The notes: generated from the sequence alone by a model not told the origin. DNA of 64,000 nucleotides from Dermatemys mawii (GCA_007922305.1 ML677373.1:18757545-18821544); one strand, 5' to 3'. Positions 29,690 to 43,581 are shown, counted from the stretch's first letter. Made by a program: numbers and translations.

Positions 29690-32666
29690 TATTTAAAGCT
29701 GAACACCCAAAATTAGAGGTCACTTAAAAAAATAAGTGACAGTGAACCTCCTCATGCCTCAGTTTCACAATCTGTAGAATACTTCCTGACTTCACACGTG
29801 TGTTCAGAGGCTTAATCCTTCCATTTATAGAAACAAATGTTTGAAAGGAAAGTGCAGTGCAGCTCCAAAGTATTATTTTTAATTGGTCTGATTCAGATCT
29901 TTTGCTTGAGGAGTGAGGTTCAGCTGGTTAAATCTTATTTACATGAATATAGGATGTGCTCATGTTCAATCTAAGAAGGGAAGGGGGAGTGAATAAAGGA
30001 AGTATAGTGCTTGAGTACTAGAGGATTTGGTAGTTGAATAGCTCACCAGAAGGTGTCTCCCTAGTCAATAGAAATTATTTAATAATCTGAAGAAGGTTGT
30101 TCTAATCGGTAGACTAGGACCAATTTAATCACTTAAGATGATGCTGTAAAAAGTGGCATGTCTCATAATAGCAGTAATATAGTTTTTCAGCTATTATATA
30201 TGTAATAACATGGACTGCTTTAAGTTGTTTCAAGTTAGAGAAAGCTGTGATGAAATAAAAACACTGTAATGCAACCTGATAGCTGACTAATAATAATGAG
30301 ATTTTAAATGTTACTAAGGTTTATATAGATTTAACACAATATTGCAGCAGTCATCTGAATGGAATTAACATCTGTAACTGACTAATAGAGAATTCAAAAT
30401 TATATATTATAAGTTGATAAGGAAAAAGTCTTGCATGATTTTTCTTAAATGCTTTTAGAAAATGAAAGGAATTTATTTTGATTTCAGTCATGGGCTACTG
30501 AATTCATGCTTTGAGGTAAACTAAATGATCATTTTTACTGCCGATTTCCTAGTAGCTGTTACAGTTATCTTAAGAATACTGATGAAGAAAGTAAAGTTGT
30601 GTCCCTGTCAAGCCAAAAATCATCTCTTAGTTCATCGGATTGCTTATTTGCCAAGGATATTTGTGTGACTTTGGGTACATGTTATGTAGAAAATGAAATA
30701 CCACCACAAAGAGACAGCCTTGCAGTTATCATTTAAGCAAAAAAGATTGATCAGATGTGAAAAAAAAACTTTCATGGGTTTAATAGGCATTTAACATGCA
30801 CAGAAGAGAACGGAAATTGGTTTGATTTTGGTACTAGTTTGGGACTGTGATACATTGTAGTAAAGATTTTCTGTTACAGTGGATTAAATAGTATTACATA
30901 TACACTTTTAATAGTTTACCAGGAATGATTGGAAGAAAGTTGAACAGATTGAACAAGTCAGCATAAATGTGGAAAGCATCATATGGAGACAACATACAAC
31001 AGTAGAAAGTCGTTAATTTCATATGATAAACAGTTCACGGCTCATTTTAGTGGAAAGCAATGTAGAAGGGATGCAGAATACTTTCACTGATGTATTCCCA
31101 TGTAACTCATTAAACAATATTAGGTTAAACTTGCTGACATTGAGACAGATATAGGAATGTGTGTGTAATACACTTGCAAGGGAATGGCTGAAGCTCTATT
31201 ATTTGGCACATTTAAAAAACAGGATGAAGAAAGAACTAGAAAACATACTGGATTATTGTCCTTTAGAAAAGGGAAGGACAAGACAGGCCAATAGGTCATT
31301 TTTATCTTTAATGTCTGTGATTTTTTTGAGACGTGTAAATACAAACCGTGGATTTGCTACTTCTACTGTGAATGCAATGTGGGGCAGTCATGGCTAAATG
31401 TTAGGGCAGAAAGAACTCACTGCCAGTGGGAGCTTTGTGAACAGATGCACTATGTGATTAGGCATGTGAGATATTAGATATTAATCCTTCATTTAAAATA
31501 GCTCCATTCTCATTTATTGGTCGTTCCTTCTAATTTCATAAAGTTTTAAAAGAATCTGTTAAACTATGAGGGTATAATAGCCGTTTGCTCCCCTCAAAAC
31601 AGCAGCCTGCCATCTCTAGAACAGGGTGTACAGAATGATTAGGAACCGTATTCTGTAGTGGACCTGGGTATATGTCCCTAAAGAATCCGATGTGATCAAT
31701 TCATGAATATATCGTAAGCTTACAAAATATTAAAATAACTTTTCATTGCTGTGGGGAAAATGCTGCAGCCATTACTCAGGTAAAACTGTCAGTGGCTTCG
31801 GGCAGAGTTTTCCCTGAGTAAAAATGGCAGGGTTTGGGTCTGTCTATTTAGAGCATCTTTTTAAAACCTTCAGAGATGTTACTGCTTGTATTGATACTGT
31901 TGATATTAGTTATATTCCATTCAGTTGCCCTCAGATGTTTTTGTACTGTTCAATTACTTCCTTTGTTTACAATTGCATTTCTTCCTTTTATTATATATCA
32001 TTTTCCTTCTCCAAGGTAATGTATATTTACACTTTTTTATATCTTTACTAATTTATTTAATATAGATCTAATTTGAGTCTGTGTTTTGTAATGAATAAAT
32101 TTGATGATGGCAAGGAATATATCAATTGTGTTATCCTTTATAGAATTTCTTTACCACATTGTCACTTTGCTTGTACTGGGGTTTTAGAATCATGAGCCAG
32201 ATTTACTTGCTAAAGAAGGAAACTAAGGATCTCTTTTCATTCTGAATTAACTTAATTTTTTGTTACCCTTAAAGCACATGTTGCCCTTAAATAACATTAA
32301 AAAAGCCCCCATACCTGCCTTTACAGACAAAGCAGCTGCTTGCAGGGGAATTTTTCTCTTATCAACAGAATTTGTAGCTGCCTTCTCTGAATGGAGGCAC
32401 AACATTCTTGAATGTTCTACAGTACTGTGCTTAAATTTCCCTTACTCAGGTTCAGATTCTGCGCCCCTTATTCACAATGAATAGTTACTTACACAGTCCC
32501 ATTGAACTGCTATGAGAAAAGGTATTACTCAACGTAAAGGAGGTAGGGTTGGATCTTGGATGTGTGGTGTCCTGAATTTGGAGGCATTTTTTCTTTGATT
32601 AACATTGTCTCCTGAATTCTAAAATCAGCTCCTTTTTCTGAACTAACTTTATACTTTCTGTTTTAG

Positions 32667-33000
32667 GTTCAACATAAAAGTGCAATTGCAGATTGTAGCA
32701 AGTTTCATGCTCACTGGTGTTTCCGGAGGTGCAAAGTATGCCCAAAACGGACAACTGTTTGGCCGCTTTAAGCTCACTGAAACGCTTTCTGAAGACACTT
32801 TGGCTGGACGGCTGGTGATGACCAAAGTCAATGCTGTTTATTTATTGCCAGTCACTAAAGAGAAGTCAGTACAGACCCAAGGAACCAAAGAGAAGGTTTA
32901 TGAAGCAGCTATTGAAGAGAAAACAAAGGATTATATCTTCTTGAGGGTATCCAGGGAATGCTGTGAAGAACTTAATCTTCGAGCAGATTGTGAAATGCAG
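32667..33000 (+). CDS. HELZ: HELZ coding exon 11 (residues 477-588)
   Basis: The longest exon here, at 334 bases. The acceptor 'tttctgttttag' ends at 32666 and the donor gtatgt starts at 33001. It enters in phase 2 and leaves in phase 0. It encodes [20 protein letters not shown], then [20 protein letters not shown], a K/E-rich loop ([20 protein letters not shown]) and [16 protein letters not shown]. The loop is the most diverged part from the human protein, while the flanks are nearly invariant. It belongs to the region directly preceding the helicase core. Confidence 0.97.
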
Positions 33001-34184
33001 GTATGTTTGAATGGACGATTCTTGCTGTAGGAGGGATTTGTGTTCCTTTCTTCCCCTCCTAAAGTAATTATATGCTAAAGGATAAGAAAGATATTAATAG
33101 GGATTTTTTATTCCTTGTTATATGCAGAAAATCTAGTAAAGAGAAGAATTTCAGATTAAAATTTTGTTTAAATTTGATTTTTATGTGTAATAGAATTAAT
33201 ATTTTAAAATTGTTAGAGTAAAAATATATTTTAATGAGACTAATTTCTGATGTAAAACTTGTTCTGATATGGTTAAGCATCCTGTGCAAATCTTAGCTTG
33301 TGTGTCTCCGTGTTCTCAAGGATACAGCTTGAGAGCTAATAAGACAGAGGTTTATGAGCTCCAGTTCAAACACTAAGCCATTTTTATGCCTGTGTGTGGA
33401 CTTATTTCTTCTGCAGAGCCTCCAGTTTCATCTTTATTGTTATGGGTGTGTGTTTGTGGAGCGAAGTGTTCTTTCCGCTTTTGACACCTACCTGTGATAT
33501 TTCTCTATTCCTGTTTTTTGATCTCTCTCCTGCCTTTTGCCTGTCTGATTACTCTCCCTTTTTCTGTAGTCTCTCCTCGTGGCCCTCTGGGCTTTGTATT
33601 GTCTGGTTTTTGAGTATGTGTCGGTGTGGATCCCTCTGTAGTTGCATATGTGACTCTTGAATGCGGGTTTGGATTTTGTTTTTACTAGCAGTGTCTGTTG
33701 GGGCCGTGCGTGTGCCCTTTGCCTTTTTGTGCTAGGGCATAAAGGGTGTGACCGTACTTAAGTTCCCTGTTACTGCCTGGGGCAGTGAGGTAGAATCAGC
33801 AAGTGCAACCTACTGCTCTCTTCAGAGACCTGTAACTGGTTTTTTTTAGCCTATTTGGCTATTAGTTTCACTATTTATCATAAAGCATGTTCCTTAAAAA
33901 ACAAAAGAACAAAAGGTGGAAAATTTGATCAGTAACTCCCAATACAGCGGGGAAAGGTGAGGCAAGGCAAGGCTCTTCATGCCAACTGCTAACTTTACAG
34001 TGCAGTCCAAACTCACTGTGAAGGATTACAGGCCTTGAACCTAGGCCCATGGGTCCCCAGGCAGCGATCAGCAGCTCTTCTGAATCAGTGGAGAAGGGGG
34101 CTAGTGAAGCTCTAGCTCACAAAGAGCTAGACTGATTAGTCAATAGGAAGATCTGACATGACCCAGTTCTTCGTGTAGGTGGTA

Positions 34185-35280
34185 GTAGGCATCCTTCGGT
34201 CTTGAGAGACCAGGGTTATGCTTCCCTGAGAGCTAAAGAATTTACTCAGTTGGTTTTATGTCATCCGTGAATGTGGCTGAAGAGACCCTTTGGAGAAAGG
34301 CAATCTCTGTCACATCTGTAACATTTAAAGGTGCTGTTTCAACCCTTTGGGCTCTGCCTTATGCAAGCTCTTTTCTCCTCTGCTAAGCTGGACTGCTTCC
34401 TCTCGTAACTCTGGAGATCTTTGTTAAGCTCTTGTTACCAAAAGCACCGGTCTTGAGTGTAATCTTCCCATTTGTCTACATCCATGTCCATTTCTTTGAG
34501 GTCTTGTTTGCACACATCCTTGAAACGCAATTTTGAGCATCCTTTGGGTCTTTTTCCAGATGCCAATTCACCGTAGAGGACGTCCTTTGGGATGCGCCCA
34601 TCATTCATTCAACCCACATGCTCAAGCCAGCGGAGGCATCTCTGTTTCAGGCACCTTAGACACTAACCAATTTATTTGGGCATCTGTAAATCAGTGATCC
34701 GTGGATGCCCAAATAAATTGTTAGTCTCTAAAGTGAGACAAGTACTCCTCGGTTTTTTGCAGATACAGAGTAACACGGCTGCTACTCTGAAATCTGTTTG
34801 AGGAATGCTTGCATGCTGTGTATGCTGGCCTGTTGAGCACCTCATTGTTGGTGACTCTGTCCCTTCAGGAAATTCCAAAGGTTTGATGCAGGCAACACAT
34901 ATGAAAGCTGTTGTTCCTCTTTTCGTGATGAGAGTATAAGGTCCCTGTCTCACTCCCGTACAAAAGTGTGCTGATAACAAATGCACAATACACACAGACC
35001 TTTGTGTGTTCTGTCAGTGTGTTGTTTTGCCATACCCTCTTGCTCAGTATTGACATGGTTGTGGTGGCTTTTGCAATGCGGTTGTTGAGTTCTGTTTCAA
35101 ATGAAAGGCTGACTGTGATAGTGGACCCTGGGTATGTGAAACTCGTTCACCACTACAAGTGGTTGATCTTGATGGACGGTGCTTCCTCAACTCCTTGGCG
35201 CATGATGTCAGTCTTTTTTAGGCTTAGACTAAGCCCAGTGTCTTGGCAGGCTTTGCAGACAAGGTTCATTAATTGAAGAA
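34185..35280 (-). mobile_element. Non-LTR retrotransposon relic (C-terminal reverse transcriptase region), minus strand
   Basis: On the minus strand, 35056-34865 reads KRVWQNNTLTEHTKVCVYCA, then FVISTLLYGSETGTL and NSFHMCCLHQTFGIS. That is the recognisable 'VISTLLYGSE-W-T......HMR-LR-ILGI' region downstream of the RT catalytic site in RTE/jockey-like LINEs. After the inserted short element, 34640-34500 continues with RCLRWLEHV, then NDGRIPKDVLYGELASGKRP and LRFKDVCK. That is the 'LRWLGHV-RM-DGRIPK' tail of the same family. Frameshifts and stops break it, so it is dead. The 5' part, including the catalytic FADD box, is absent. The clade is uncertain. Confidence 0.8.
34652..34793 (-). mobile_element. 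Short turtle-type element, fold-back form, inserted in the LINE relic
   Basis: Read on the minus strand from 34793 it begins 'tttcagagtagcagccgtgt', the head of a short repeat abundant in turtle genomes. It runs to 'atttatttgggcat' at the loop side and then turns back. 34652-34683 and 34705-34735 are inverted copies with a 21-base loop. A 10-bp direct repeat flanks it (ctgtttcagg 34642-34651, ctgtttgagg 34794-34803; 9 of 10 identical). Confidence 0.8.
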
Positions 35281-36180
35281 ATTATTCAGTTGAATAACAG
35301 AAACTAGAATGAAAATGCAGACAGATGTCTGTGTAAGAGGGAGACTATTATTTTCCCTAGCCCAGATGTCTTTAATGCAGGAATCTCTAAGATTTACAGC
35401 ACCATTGCCAGGGTAAACAGTATTGGAGATAGGGTCAGTACTTTGTTTACTTTGCAATTGCATGAAATAGACCAAAATAGAAGGCTTGTCCTTAAATAGT
35501 GTTGTGGGGTTTACGGACAAGGTAGGCTGGGTAATGTAAATATATCGTGCCCAAGAACATGGAAGAATAAACACTAGTTGACAAAAATCAAATAATTCTT
35601 CCCTCCCTGTGTCTCCCTGGTAGAGATAAGGGGATTGACTCTGCTACCTAACAGAAATAATCCCAAACTAAGGCCTGTGAAATTGATTGAAATAAATCCA
35701 TTTTTGCAGAGGGCATGTCACCTTCTATTCAGTTTTTGTGAAATGTATGCAAGAATCCTAATGTCTTCACTTAGCATGGATAATTAGTCTACAAGACTTG
35801 TATCATGCTGAGTATGGTTAGTGTTTGTTTTCTTTAAACAATAATTATGGCCGCTAACTGACTCTATCAATAAACTCCACTGGAATACAAAGTGAGTTGG
35901 TTCTTTTAGTAACTTGAACTTATTTTTTTTCTTTTAAAACTTCTTATGAAACTCTGTTAGGGTGAGCTGTTCAGATCTGTCATTTTAGGATTCCAATATC
36001 ATAGAATGAGAATTGGGTCCTACAATTATTCATAAAGAAGTGTAATGATTTGTAAATCTAGTAGAGAACCAGTGGTTAAATCCCAGCTATTTTTATATAG
36101 TTTTTAATTAGTTCTGATTTCATTGTGAGTTCTTCAGTGAAACTGATTGAAAACTGAGTGAAAAATTAATAGGGAACTCA

Positions 36181-36268
36181 GGATCTGATCCCAAATGCTT
36201 TGGATACACACTGGATACACTGAAGTCAATAGGAGTTTTCCCATTGACGTCAGTGGAGCCAGGATTTC
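36181..36268. repeat. Palindromic 'ggatctgatccc' element
   Basis: 'actgaagtcaataggagtttt' and 'cccattgacgtcagtggagc' are near inverted copies at the centre, with 'ggatctgatc' on the left and 'ccaggatttc' on the right. Same group as the other palindromic repeats. Confidence 0.55.
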
Positions 36269-36671
36269 ATGTTTCATTTTAAATGTTGGCCAAAACTGTC
36301 TTATTGCTATGGTCTTTGGATAAAGTATATAGTTTGGTTCCTCTCTCTTCCAGTATTCCATGTAAAAAACCCCTCCCTGATCATGCATTTTTCCTGGCGC
36401 CCTGCTTCTCTGGTAACAGAGGCTTTCTAATATGTTTGCAGTTCTGATTTTATCAAGTGCATCCTTTACAGAGGTGCAACGGAAGTAATTGTTGTCCAGG
36501 GTGAGCTGCTTGCTCTTCTTGGTCTCTGCTTCTTTTGGTGCCCAACCACTGTAGGCTATGCCAGGACAATTTTTTTTTTAGTGGCCCATACAGTCCTTCG
36601 TAATTTTCTGCTAACTGGCAGTGGAACTATAATTCTTTTCCCGTTGTTCTCTTGTTATGAATGAAGAAACA

Positions 36672-36767
36672 GTTGATATGCCATTCTTTCCCAGATGGTA
36701 TCAGTGAGTACGTAATGCAGTTGATATGCCATTCCTTCCCAGATGGTGTCAGTGAGTACGTCACAGG
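36672..36767 (+). repeat. 48-bp tandem duplication
   Basis: Two adjacent 48-bp copies, 36672-36719 and 36720-36767, each starting gttgatatgccatt. They differ at only a few positions (for example ttctttccc versus ttccttccc). Confidence 0.9.
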
Positions 36768-39103
36768 ATAGCATTTCTACCATCATGAGTTAATCCGAAT
36801 TAGATGAAAAATCTCTACATTTATTGTAAGGTGTAAAGGCGAAGTACATATAGCTAGTAAGTGATGTTTAACACTAACTCAGATTCCTAGAAAGGGATGT
36901 TATAAGGACGTTGCCAACATGAAAATCACATTTCTATCTGAAAATTGTGTGAGTACTACGGCTAAGTGACTCCTAAGATGGCTAGAACTGAAAGAAGTAA
37001 TAAACAAAGACTCTTCTTATTTGTTTACTTTGTGCATATAACAGCACTTTGCATATAGGCAGCTTTGCTTTTTTCCCATTAAAAGCCCCAGTCTCGCATT
37101 GGCAGAACCTTGTTCCTATGTAACCCCAATTACAAGGTAAGCCTGGGGCCACAGTCATTTGTTAGGAAGACTGTTAACACAGGGGAGCAGAAAAACTCCT
37201 GTGATATTTTTATTAAAAGATAAAAAGAAAAAAATCAGGTCAAACTGTTTGAAGGGACTCCATTGAAACTTCCTGCATTTTCCTCTTCTTGCATGGATGA
37301 AAAAACTAGCAGAGCAGGCTTTGCCCTTCTGCATGCTGAGCAAGAGCAGAGTGCCACCCGTCTAGGGGAGAAATGTGTTTCCCTCTCTCTACAGTGCTAA
37401 CACCACAGCATGGCACGCTTCCATTCCTCTGTCACAGCCATGTGGTGTTCAGAGGGGAAGTCTGTACACTGGTAACTAGAGGGGGAAATGATCTGACAAA
37501 TTATGATGCAATATCACTGAGAAGAAAAGAACATATCAAGGCAGAAGCATTAATTGTGCACCAAAAGTATGTGTCCTTTTCATTGTGCATCTAGCACATA
37601 GCCTGGTGGCGCCTCTACATGTGTTTCAATACAAATATTAAATAACACACTAGTTTAATCATACCAAATTCCTCCATACCTGTCTAGAGCATAGTTCCTA
37701 TACACGTGGTTACGAGATTTAGCCAGTGACTGGTTCAGATAATAACATAATCATCTCCCAGAATAATGCAACATCCAAGTATTTTACCACCATTTGTAAA
37801 GTGTATATTAAAATTAAAAGTAAATTAAATGTATATTTGTAAATGTAAAATGTATATAATATATAGTATTTGGTAGGCTCACATCTTAAACTAACCAGGG
37901 CTATGGAAAAAGAGATTCCTTAGTTAAGTAACTTTTGAATATCATGTATTATCTTTTTTTAGCTGTTGCGTTTCCCTTCGTAAGTGAATGCCATAGTGAA
38001 TGCTGTGCAGCTTTGATGTCGCCTTTTATCTCTTTTGGATGATTGGCTTTAGATTTTGCATACAAGTAAACAAAAGGGATGAATATTAATAGTCTTGATA
38101 CTGATTTTTAAGAGGTTTCCAACTTTTGGGCCAAATTCAGCCCTAGGATAAGCAGGCACTGCTCTATTGCCTCTAGTAGACTTACCACTTCAACCAGGGC
38201 AGGATTTGACTTTTTTAGTAAATATTGGAACTGTTCATATTACTATTCACATATTGTCCTACAAAAGCATAGTGCTTAAGACAGATTCAACAGATTCCAG
38301 CCCCAATGAGTTTTCATTGCTAAGAGTCTAATCTTGCATGCCCTAAATGAGAGTAATTGAAACATTGACAGTAGAGTTAACAAGATTGGGTCCTAAATTA
38401 TGAAGTGATTTCACAAGCAATTACTAACCCTGGGATATAACAGCTAATGAAGGATGAGGGTTACAGCAATAAGGTCACACTGTACTGTTGTGATGCCTAC
38501 ATTAGAGAAGTTCTGAGGTTTGGTTTTGATTGGGTTTTTATTCCACATGAGATAGCATGTTATTAATTCAGAGGAATGATCAACCATTTGTTTTTTAGTG
38601 CTCAAGTTGCTGTTTTGATTGTCACAAAGAATTTTTAATGTAACAGTTAGGAAGGTTTTCTACTTAATGTATAGTAAGAAGACTTTTGGAGTCCATGTTG
38701 TTTTAATTGGTGAACAAAGTGTTATCGTCTCGATTTCTGATACTTTTTTATTTTTTAGAATTTTCAGTTTAGTCTTTTGAGAAACTTCCAGCAAAGACAG
38801 ATTTTTTAAAAAGCCTTCTGGTTGGTTGATGTCAGTTTATCTTTCTGGCTGTTAACCTAGTGTAACAATATTTACCATTTGCTAAGAGAGAGATTAAGCC
38901 TTAGGGTGGTCAAATATTGTTGAGTTGTTATACTTGAGTTGAGCAGGGGTTGAGAGTTAATAGATCTAGGACCAAATTTTCTAATGTGGTTGCATCCTCT
39001 GTGGGATTTCTCCAGATTTACACTGGGGTACCTTATTTTGGAGTTTGATCTCTAATTTCTGTTTTCTGTTGCAGTTTCTCTACTGCAAACTTGGTGTGCT
39101 ATG

Positions 39104-39232
39104 TTGAGCAAGTCACCGCTCAGTCTCTCCATTTTCCCATCTATAAAATGTGGGAGGTAGTACTTAGCCCACTTTTGTAGAAATACTTTGAGATCCTTGA
39201 GTGAAGGTTGCCCTAGAAGTACAAGTGTTATT
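39104..39232 (+). repeat. MIR/CORE-SINE relic, plus orientation
   Basis: 'ttgagcaagtcaccgctcag', 'tctccattttcccatctata', 'aaatgtgggaggtagtac' and 'actttgagatcctt' follow the plus-sense MIR order (gggcaag, tctg-taaaatgggg, tttgagat). Confidence 0.7.
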
Positions 39233-40465
39233 AGTGCATGTTCCAGTCAGTATGTTTCTTGAGGAGTGCCCTTCTGTATAACTTGAAATATATTGACCAT
39301 CAGTGTTATCATGTTGGCCAAAACACCCACATTTTGTAGTAAACCCCCATGCATGCTCTTATTATCTGATCACTAAATGCTAACTGGAGTTGTCCTACAG
39401 TGATTACTTGGCTATTTGCTTGTTACTATACTATGAAAGCTGTGCTTCTACACAGGGTAACAGTCACAGCAACTATGGATTTATTTGTTCTCTTCTATTA
39501 GTGTGGTTTTGTGTCAGATTATTTATATAGATTTCTGTTTTAATCAACATTTAATTCTTCTGTTCAATACTTTCATCAGGACTATTTGTTTCTGGAGAGA
39601 TTAATAAATATAAAATTAAAGCTGTATAGATTATAGTCTGAGTGTATTATTTTCATGAATTGTTTCCCCTTAAAAGCAGCTTTTATCCATTTCTGTAATT
39701 TAAAATGTCTCTCTTTATCTTTGCTTCTTTAGTAATGCAATTGTATAAATTCATTTTAGTATTCATTGCTTAATTCTGGGTTTAATCATGGATGCCAACA
39801 TTCTATGCTACCATTTCTGGCTTTCTACCAAGATTTTGTTGTCATCTTTATTTATTAACATTAAAACACCAGTTAATGGGAAAGAAAGAAAATGATTATT
39901 TTAGTATGCAACTAATCTCAGAAATTCATCTTTGCAAAGATTGTGAGGTATTTTAGATGTCTTTATAGTACAATATAGTCAACAGATTTGTACTTTGCAA
40001 ATGATTGGGTACAGAGCATATTTGGGTGTTGCCTCTCTTGGGAATATGTCATACAGTGCCATCTACTGGTCCATGACAATTTCTGACCAGGTCAAAGGTT
40101 CCAGAGTAGGTTTCTATAACCTGTCTTTCAACTTCTGTTTTTAAATACCGTTTGAATTATTCTTCTAAGATAGTCCTTTCAAGTTGTCCAAGAGATTATT
40201 GAATTATTTCTAAAAGTACGATGAAATCCTTTCATAGTAGCAAAACACAAATTATACTACAAAGAAATCATGTTTCTTCGTGATTGTTCAAAATGGGTGT
40301 AAGCAAGTTAACTTTATTATAAATCTTTTGCTCCAATGATGCTTGCTTGAGTTTTTTTGAAGTTCAGTATCATTTGTTGAAAGATAAAATTGAAGTAAAA
40401 ATAGTCCTCTTAATTAAGTATTTTCTGGTACATCTATTCATTCATTCATTCATTTTGTACTGTAG

Positions 40466-40636
<171 letters not shown>

Positions 40637-41343
40637 TAATGTTCTTTTTAATTTTTTATAACTGGTGACTGAGATACACTTTTTGTTTAAGGGTACATCT
40701 TTGTTTTTCATTAATGGTGAAGGTGGTTCAGGGAAGGGAGTTGAACTGCTTTAAGTAGAAAATGAAAAACAGACTTTTGTAGGATTAGGACTGGTCGATC
40801 GCTTTTCCCCTTTCCCCCCCAAGGTAGACCTGCATTGCAATTACATAGTAGCTTTAGAAGACTGAAGCATATTATTATTATTTCCTATTTCTTTAGCCCT
40901 CTGCTGAAAGTGTGGATGGTGCTTTATAGAGAAATAAAAGTACAGTTTCCTGTACCAAAGGGCTTACAATATAAGGACCTAAACTTGTAAATTTGCACTT
41001 GCATGAGTAGTGCTATAATCTTGGTAATGGCAGTACTTATGTGAATTTTCAGGATCAGGCCCAAAGTTAGACATGGCACTGCAGTGTCTGACCAACAAAG
41101 ATGTGATAGTAAGTATAGGAAGCACCAGCACCGCACTGCCAAATTGTTGTGAGATCTTCTGCGTCCTCATCTTATTAATTGCTTTTATTAAATGTAAAAT
41201 CTCTAGATTGTATTAACAGTTTTGAGGGAGCTAAATCTGGCATGGGGCAGGAGTGGTATAGTTAAGGTCAGAATGGGAATGATAACTGAAAGAAGTGGAT
41301 CTTGTGCAGGGACCTGATGGTGGCAAAAGAGAAGCTTTGTGTC

Positions 41344-41640
41344 TTATAGACTTTAAGGCCAGAAGGGACTATCTTCATCTTCTATTCTCATGATTACACA
41401 TTGCAGGCCACAGAACCTTGCCCAACCACTCCTGAAGTAGACCCATAACCTCTCGCTGAGTTACTAAAGTCCTCAAATCATGATTTAAAGACTTGAAGGT
41501 ACAGAGACTCCACCATTTACACTAGTTTAAACCTGCAAGTGACCTGTGCCCCATGCTGCAGAGTAAGGCAAAAAAACTCCTAGGGTCTCTGCCAATCTGC
41601 TCGGGGGAAAATTTCTTCCCAACCCCAAATATGGCGGCCA
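41344..41640 (-). mobile_element. CR1 LINE 3'-end relic, minus orientation
   Basis: 'ctttaaggccagaagggact' opens the reversed 3' end of a CR1-type LINE as found in turtles. It is followed by 'gccacagaaccttgcccaac', 'catgatttaaagacttgaag' and 'cagagactccacc'. It is the reverse of the tail seen in plus sense at 52055-52150. No coding part is left. Confidence 0.75.
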
Positions 41641-43581
41641 GTTGGACCCTGAGCAAAGGACCAAAGGATTATGGTAGATATTCTAGCTGTAGGGGGAGAG
41701 ATGAAAAAAGTCATGAAGTTACTGTAGAGAGACTAAGATCTTGGAAGTGATGAGGCATGCCAAATTGATGGTATTAGGCATGAACAGGAGAGGAGTTCAG
41801 AATCTTGAAGGTGAGAATGAAGAGTGTGATTGTGATGAAGAGTAGATCGGAAGCTAGCCCAGGGATTAAAGGGTGGGAACGACACGGCCAGAATGTTGGG
41901 CAAAGATGATGATGTTAGCTGCAGCCTGTTGGATAAAGTAGAGTGTAGTGATGTGAAGAATGGGGAAACCAGAGAAGACAATGGATGGTTATGGTGGTAC
42001 AGGTGAGAGATGATTGATGCAGGGACCACGGCTTTAGTTTTTGAGATAGAAAGGGAAGAATTTTGGAGGGAGCCTGCTACAAAATCTACTAAAGTCAGGG
42101 GAATCTTTCCACTGACTTCACCGAGCTTTGGATCAGGCCTATAAAGAACAGGAAAGATTTAGCAACAAGCCTGGATGTGGGAGAAGACGAAAGAGAAAAG
42201 GCAGAAATGTTACGCTAAAGTTTTACATTTTCCGTATTTTTTGTTAAGAATCTTTCTGCTGTTTGTAACAGAAACTAAATCACTGTACTGCTCTGAAGTT
42301 AGTCTTTAAATTGCTAGTATATGCACATGATTTTATTACGTTTACCAGATTTGCTATAAATAAATAATGGAAACATTAATGATGTCAGGCAGCTGTCTGT
42401 CATCAAGCACTATGTAAATTAGTTCTACCAGTAAAACAATATCTGTGCAGCACAATGTGAATTATGTTCAGAATATAGTAATAAAATATTTCATGCAGAA
42501 TGTATATTTGTTTCATTTTATTGTAAAGGTCATCATCAGCAACAGAGTGACCTGACTGCCTGATAATAATTCCAAACTTATGATTCTAATACAGCACAGC
42601 TCCTGACTCAGGGCTTATGAACAGTCTCTCACTTAAAATGATACGAAATTTTTTGTCCTCCATCTCAGAGATTAAATTTTGTAAACTCTGAAACCAGAGT
42701 AGCTGAAGGATAAAGTGTGAAATTGATTTGAAGTGATGTGAAGTAGCATGGGACTCAAGAAGGCTGTTTAATGGACTTCTTGACTAAACATTGCTTTGCC
42801 AGAGATAACACTCCATGAATTTTTGGCAAATTAATGAAGAAAATTATTTTTTGCAAATTAAGCAAAAAAATAATCAAAATTGGAGGTTTTGAGTACCTTA
42901 TAGAAATATTTTTGTTTGAAAAAAAACCCACAACTATTTCAGAGTGGGAAGAGTGTTAATATGAATTCAGACACAGGCATGTTGGCCCTTGGTTTTTGTC
43001 TTCTTTCCCCAACACTGAACGCTTTCATTGTTTCTTACATTGGTGGACATTTTCAAAGACATGCATGGTATGTAGGCACCATCTCTCAGGCAGTAGGAAT
43101 TCGATGCTCAGCTATCTCTTGTGCCTTTAAAAATCTCTCCCTAGGTCTCCGTAGTACTTTGGCTCTAAAGATAACGTGAGATGGTTGAGGAATGAAACAA
43201 TAGGACCAGATTTGAATTTTGTGGGCATTTTGTGCATGGCCACTTCCAGATCAGAAGGAAAAAAAAGACTGCTGTTGCACTCGTACAGTAGGAAATTTGC
43301 AAGATATGTTATGGGGTATTCTATTTAATGGGGACTTTAATCCAGCTCAGAGTTTTTGCATTCAGTCTAAAGAGAGACTTGAATACTGAAATGTTAGTGC
43401 AATTTGTAAGATACTGTTCTCAAAATATTGTTAAGGTTTCAGGAATTGCTGTAAAATAGCAAATGTTGCATCATATAATTTTCCATCTGATTTCTGATCA
43501 TTTATTGTTGGTGAAGTTACACGAAGCAGAAAGAATGCCTCTGTTTTCGGATACCAGGGCAGCATACTTTGATAGCATAAA

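Larger units (their letters stand above)
33001..40465 (+). other. HELZ intron 11 (7.5 kb)
   Basis: GT-AG intron. It contains a minus-strand reverse transcriptase relic (34185-35280) with a younger short element inserted in it (34652-34793), a palindromic repeat (36181-36268), a 48-bp tandem duplication (36672-36767) and a MIR relic (39104-39232). The rest is AT-rich and unassigned. Confidence 0.85.
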
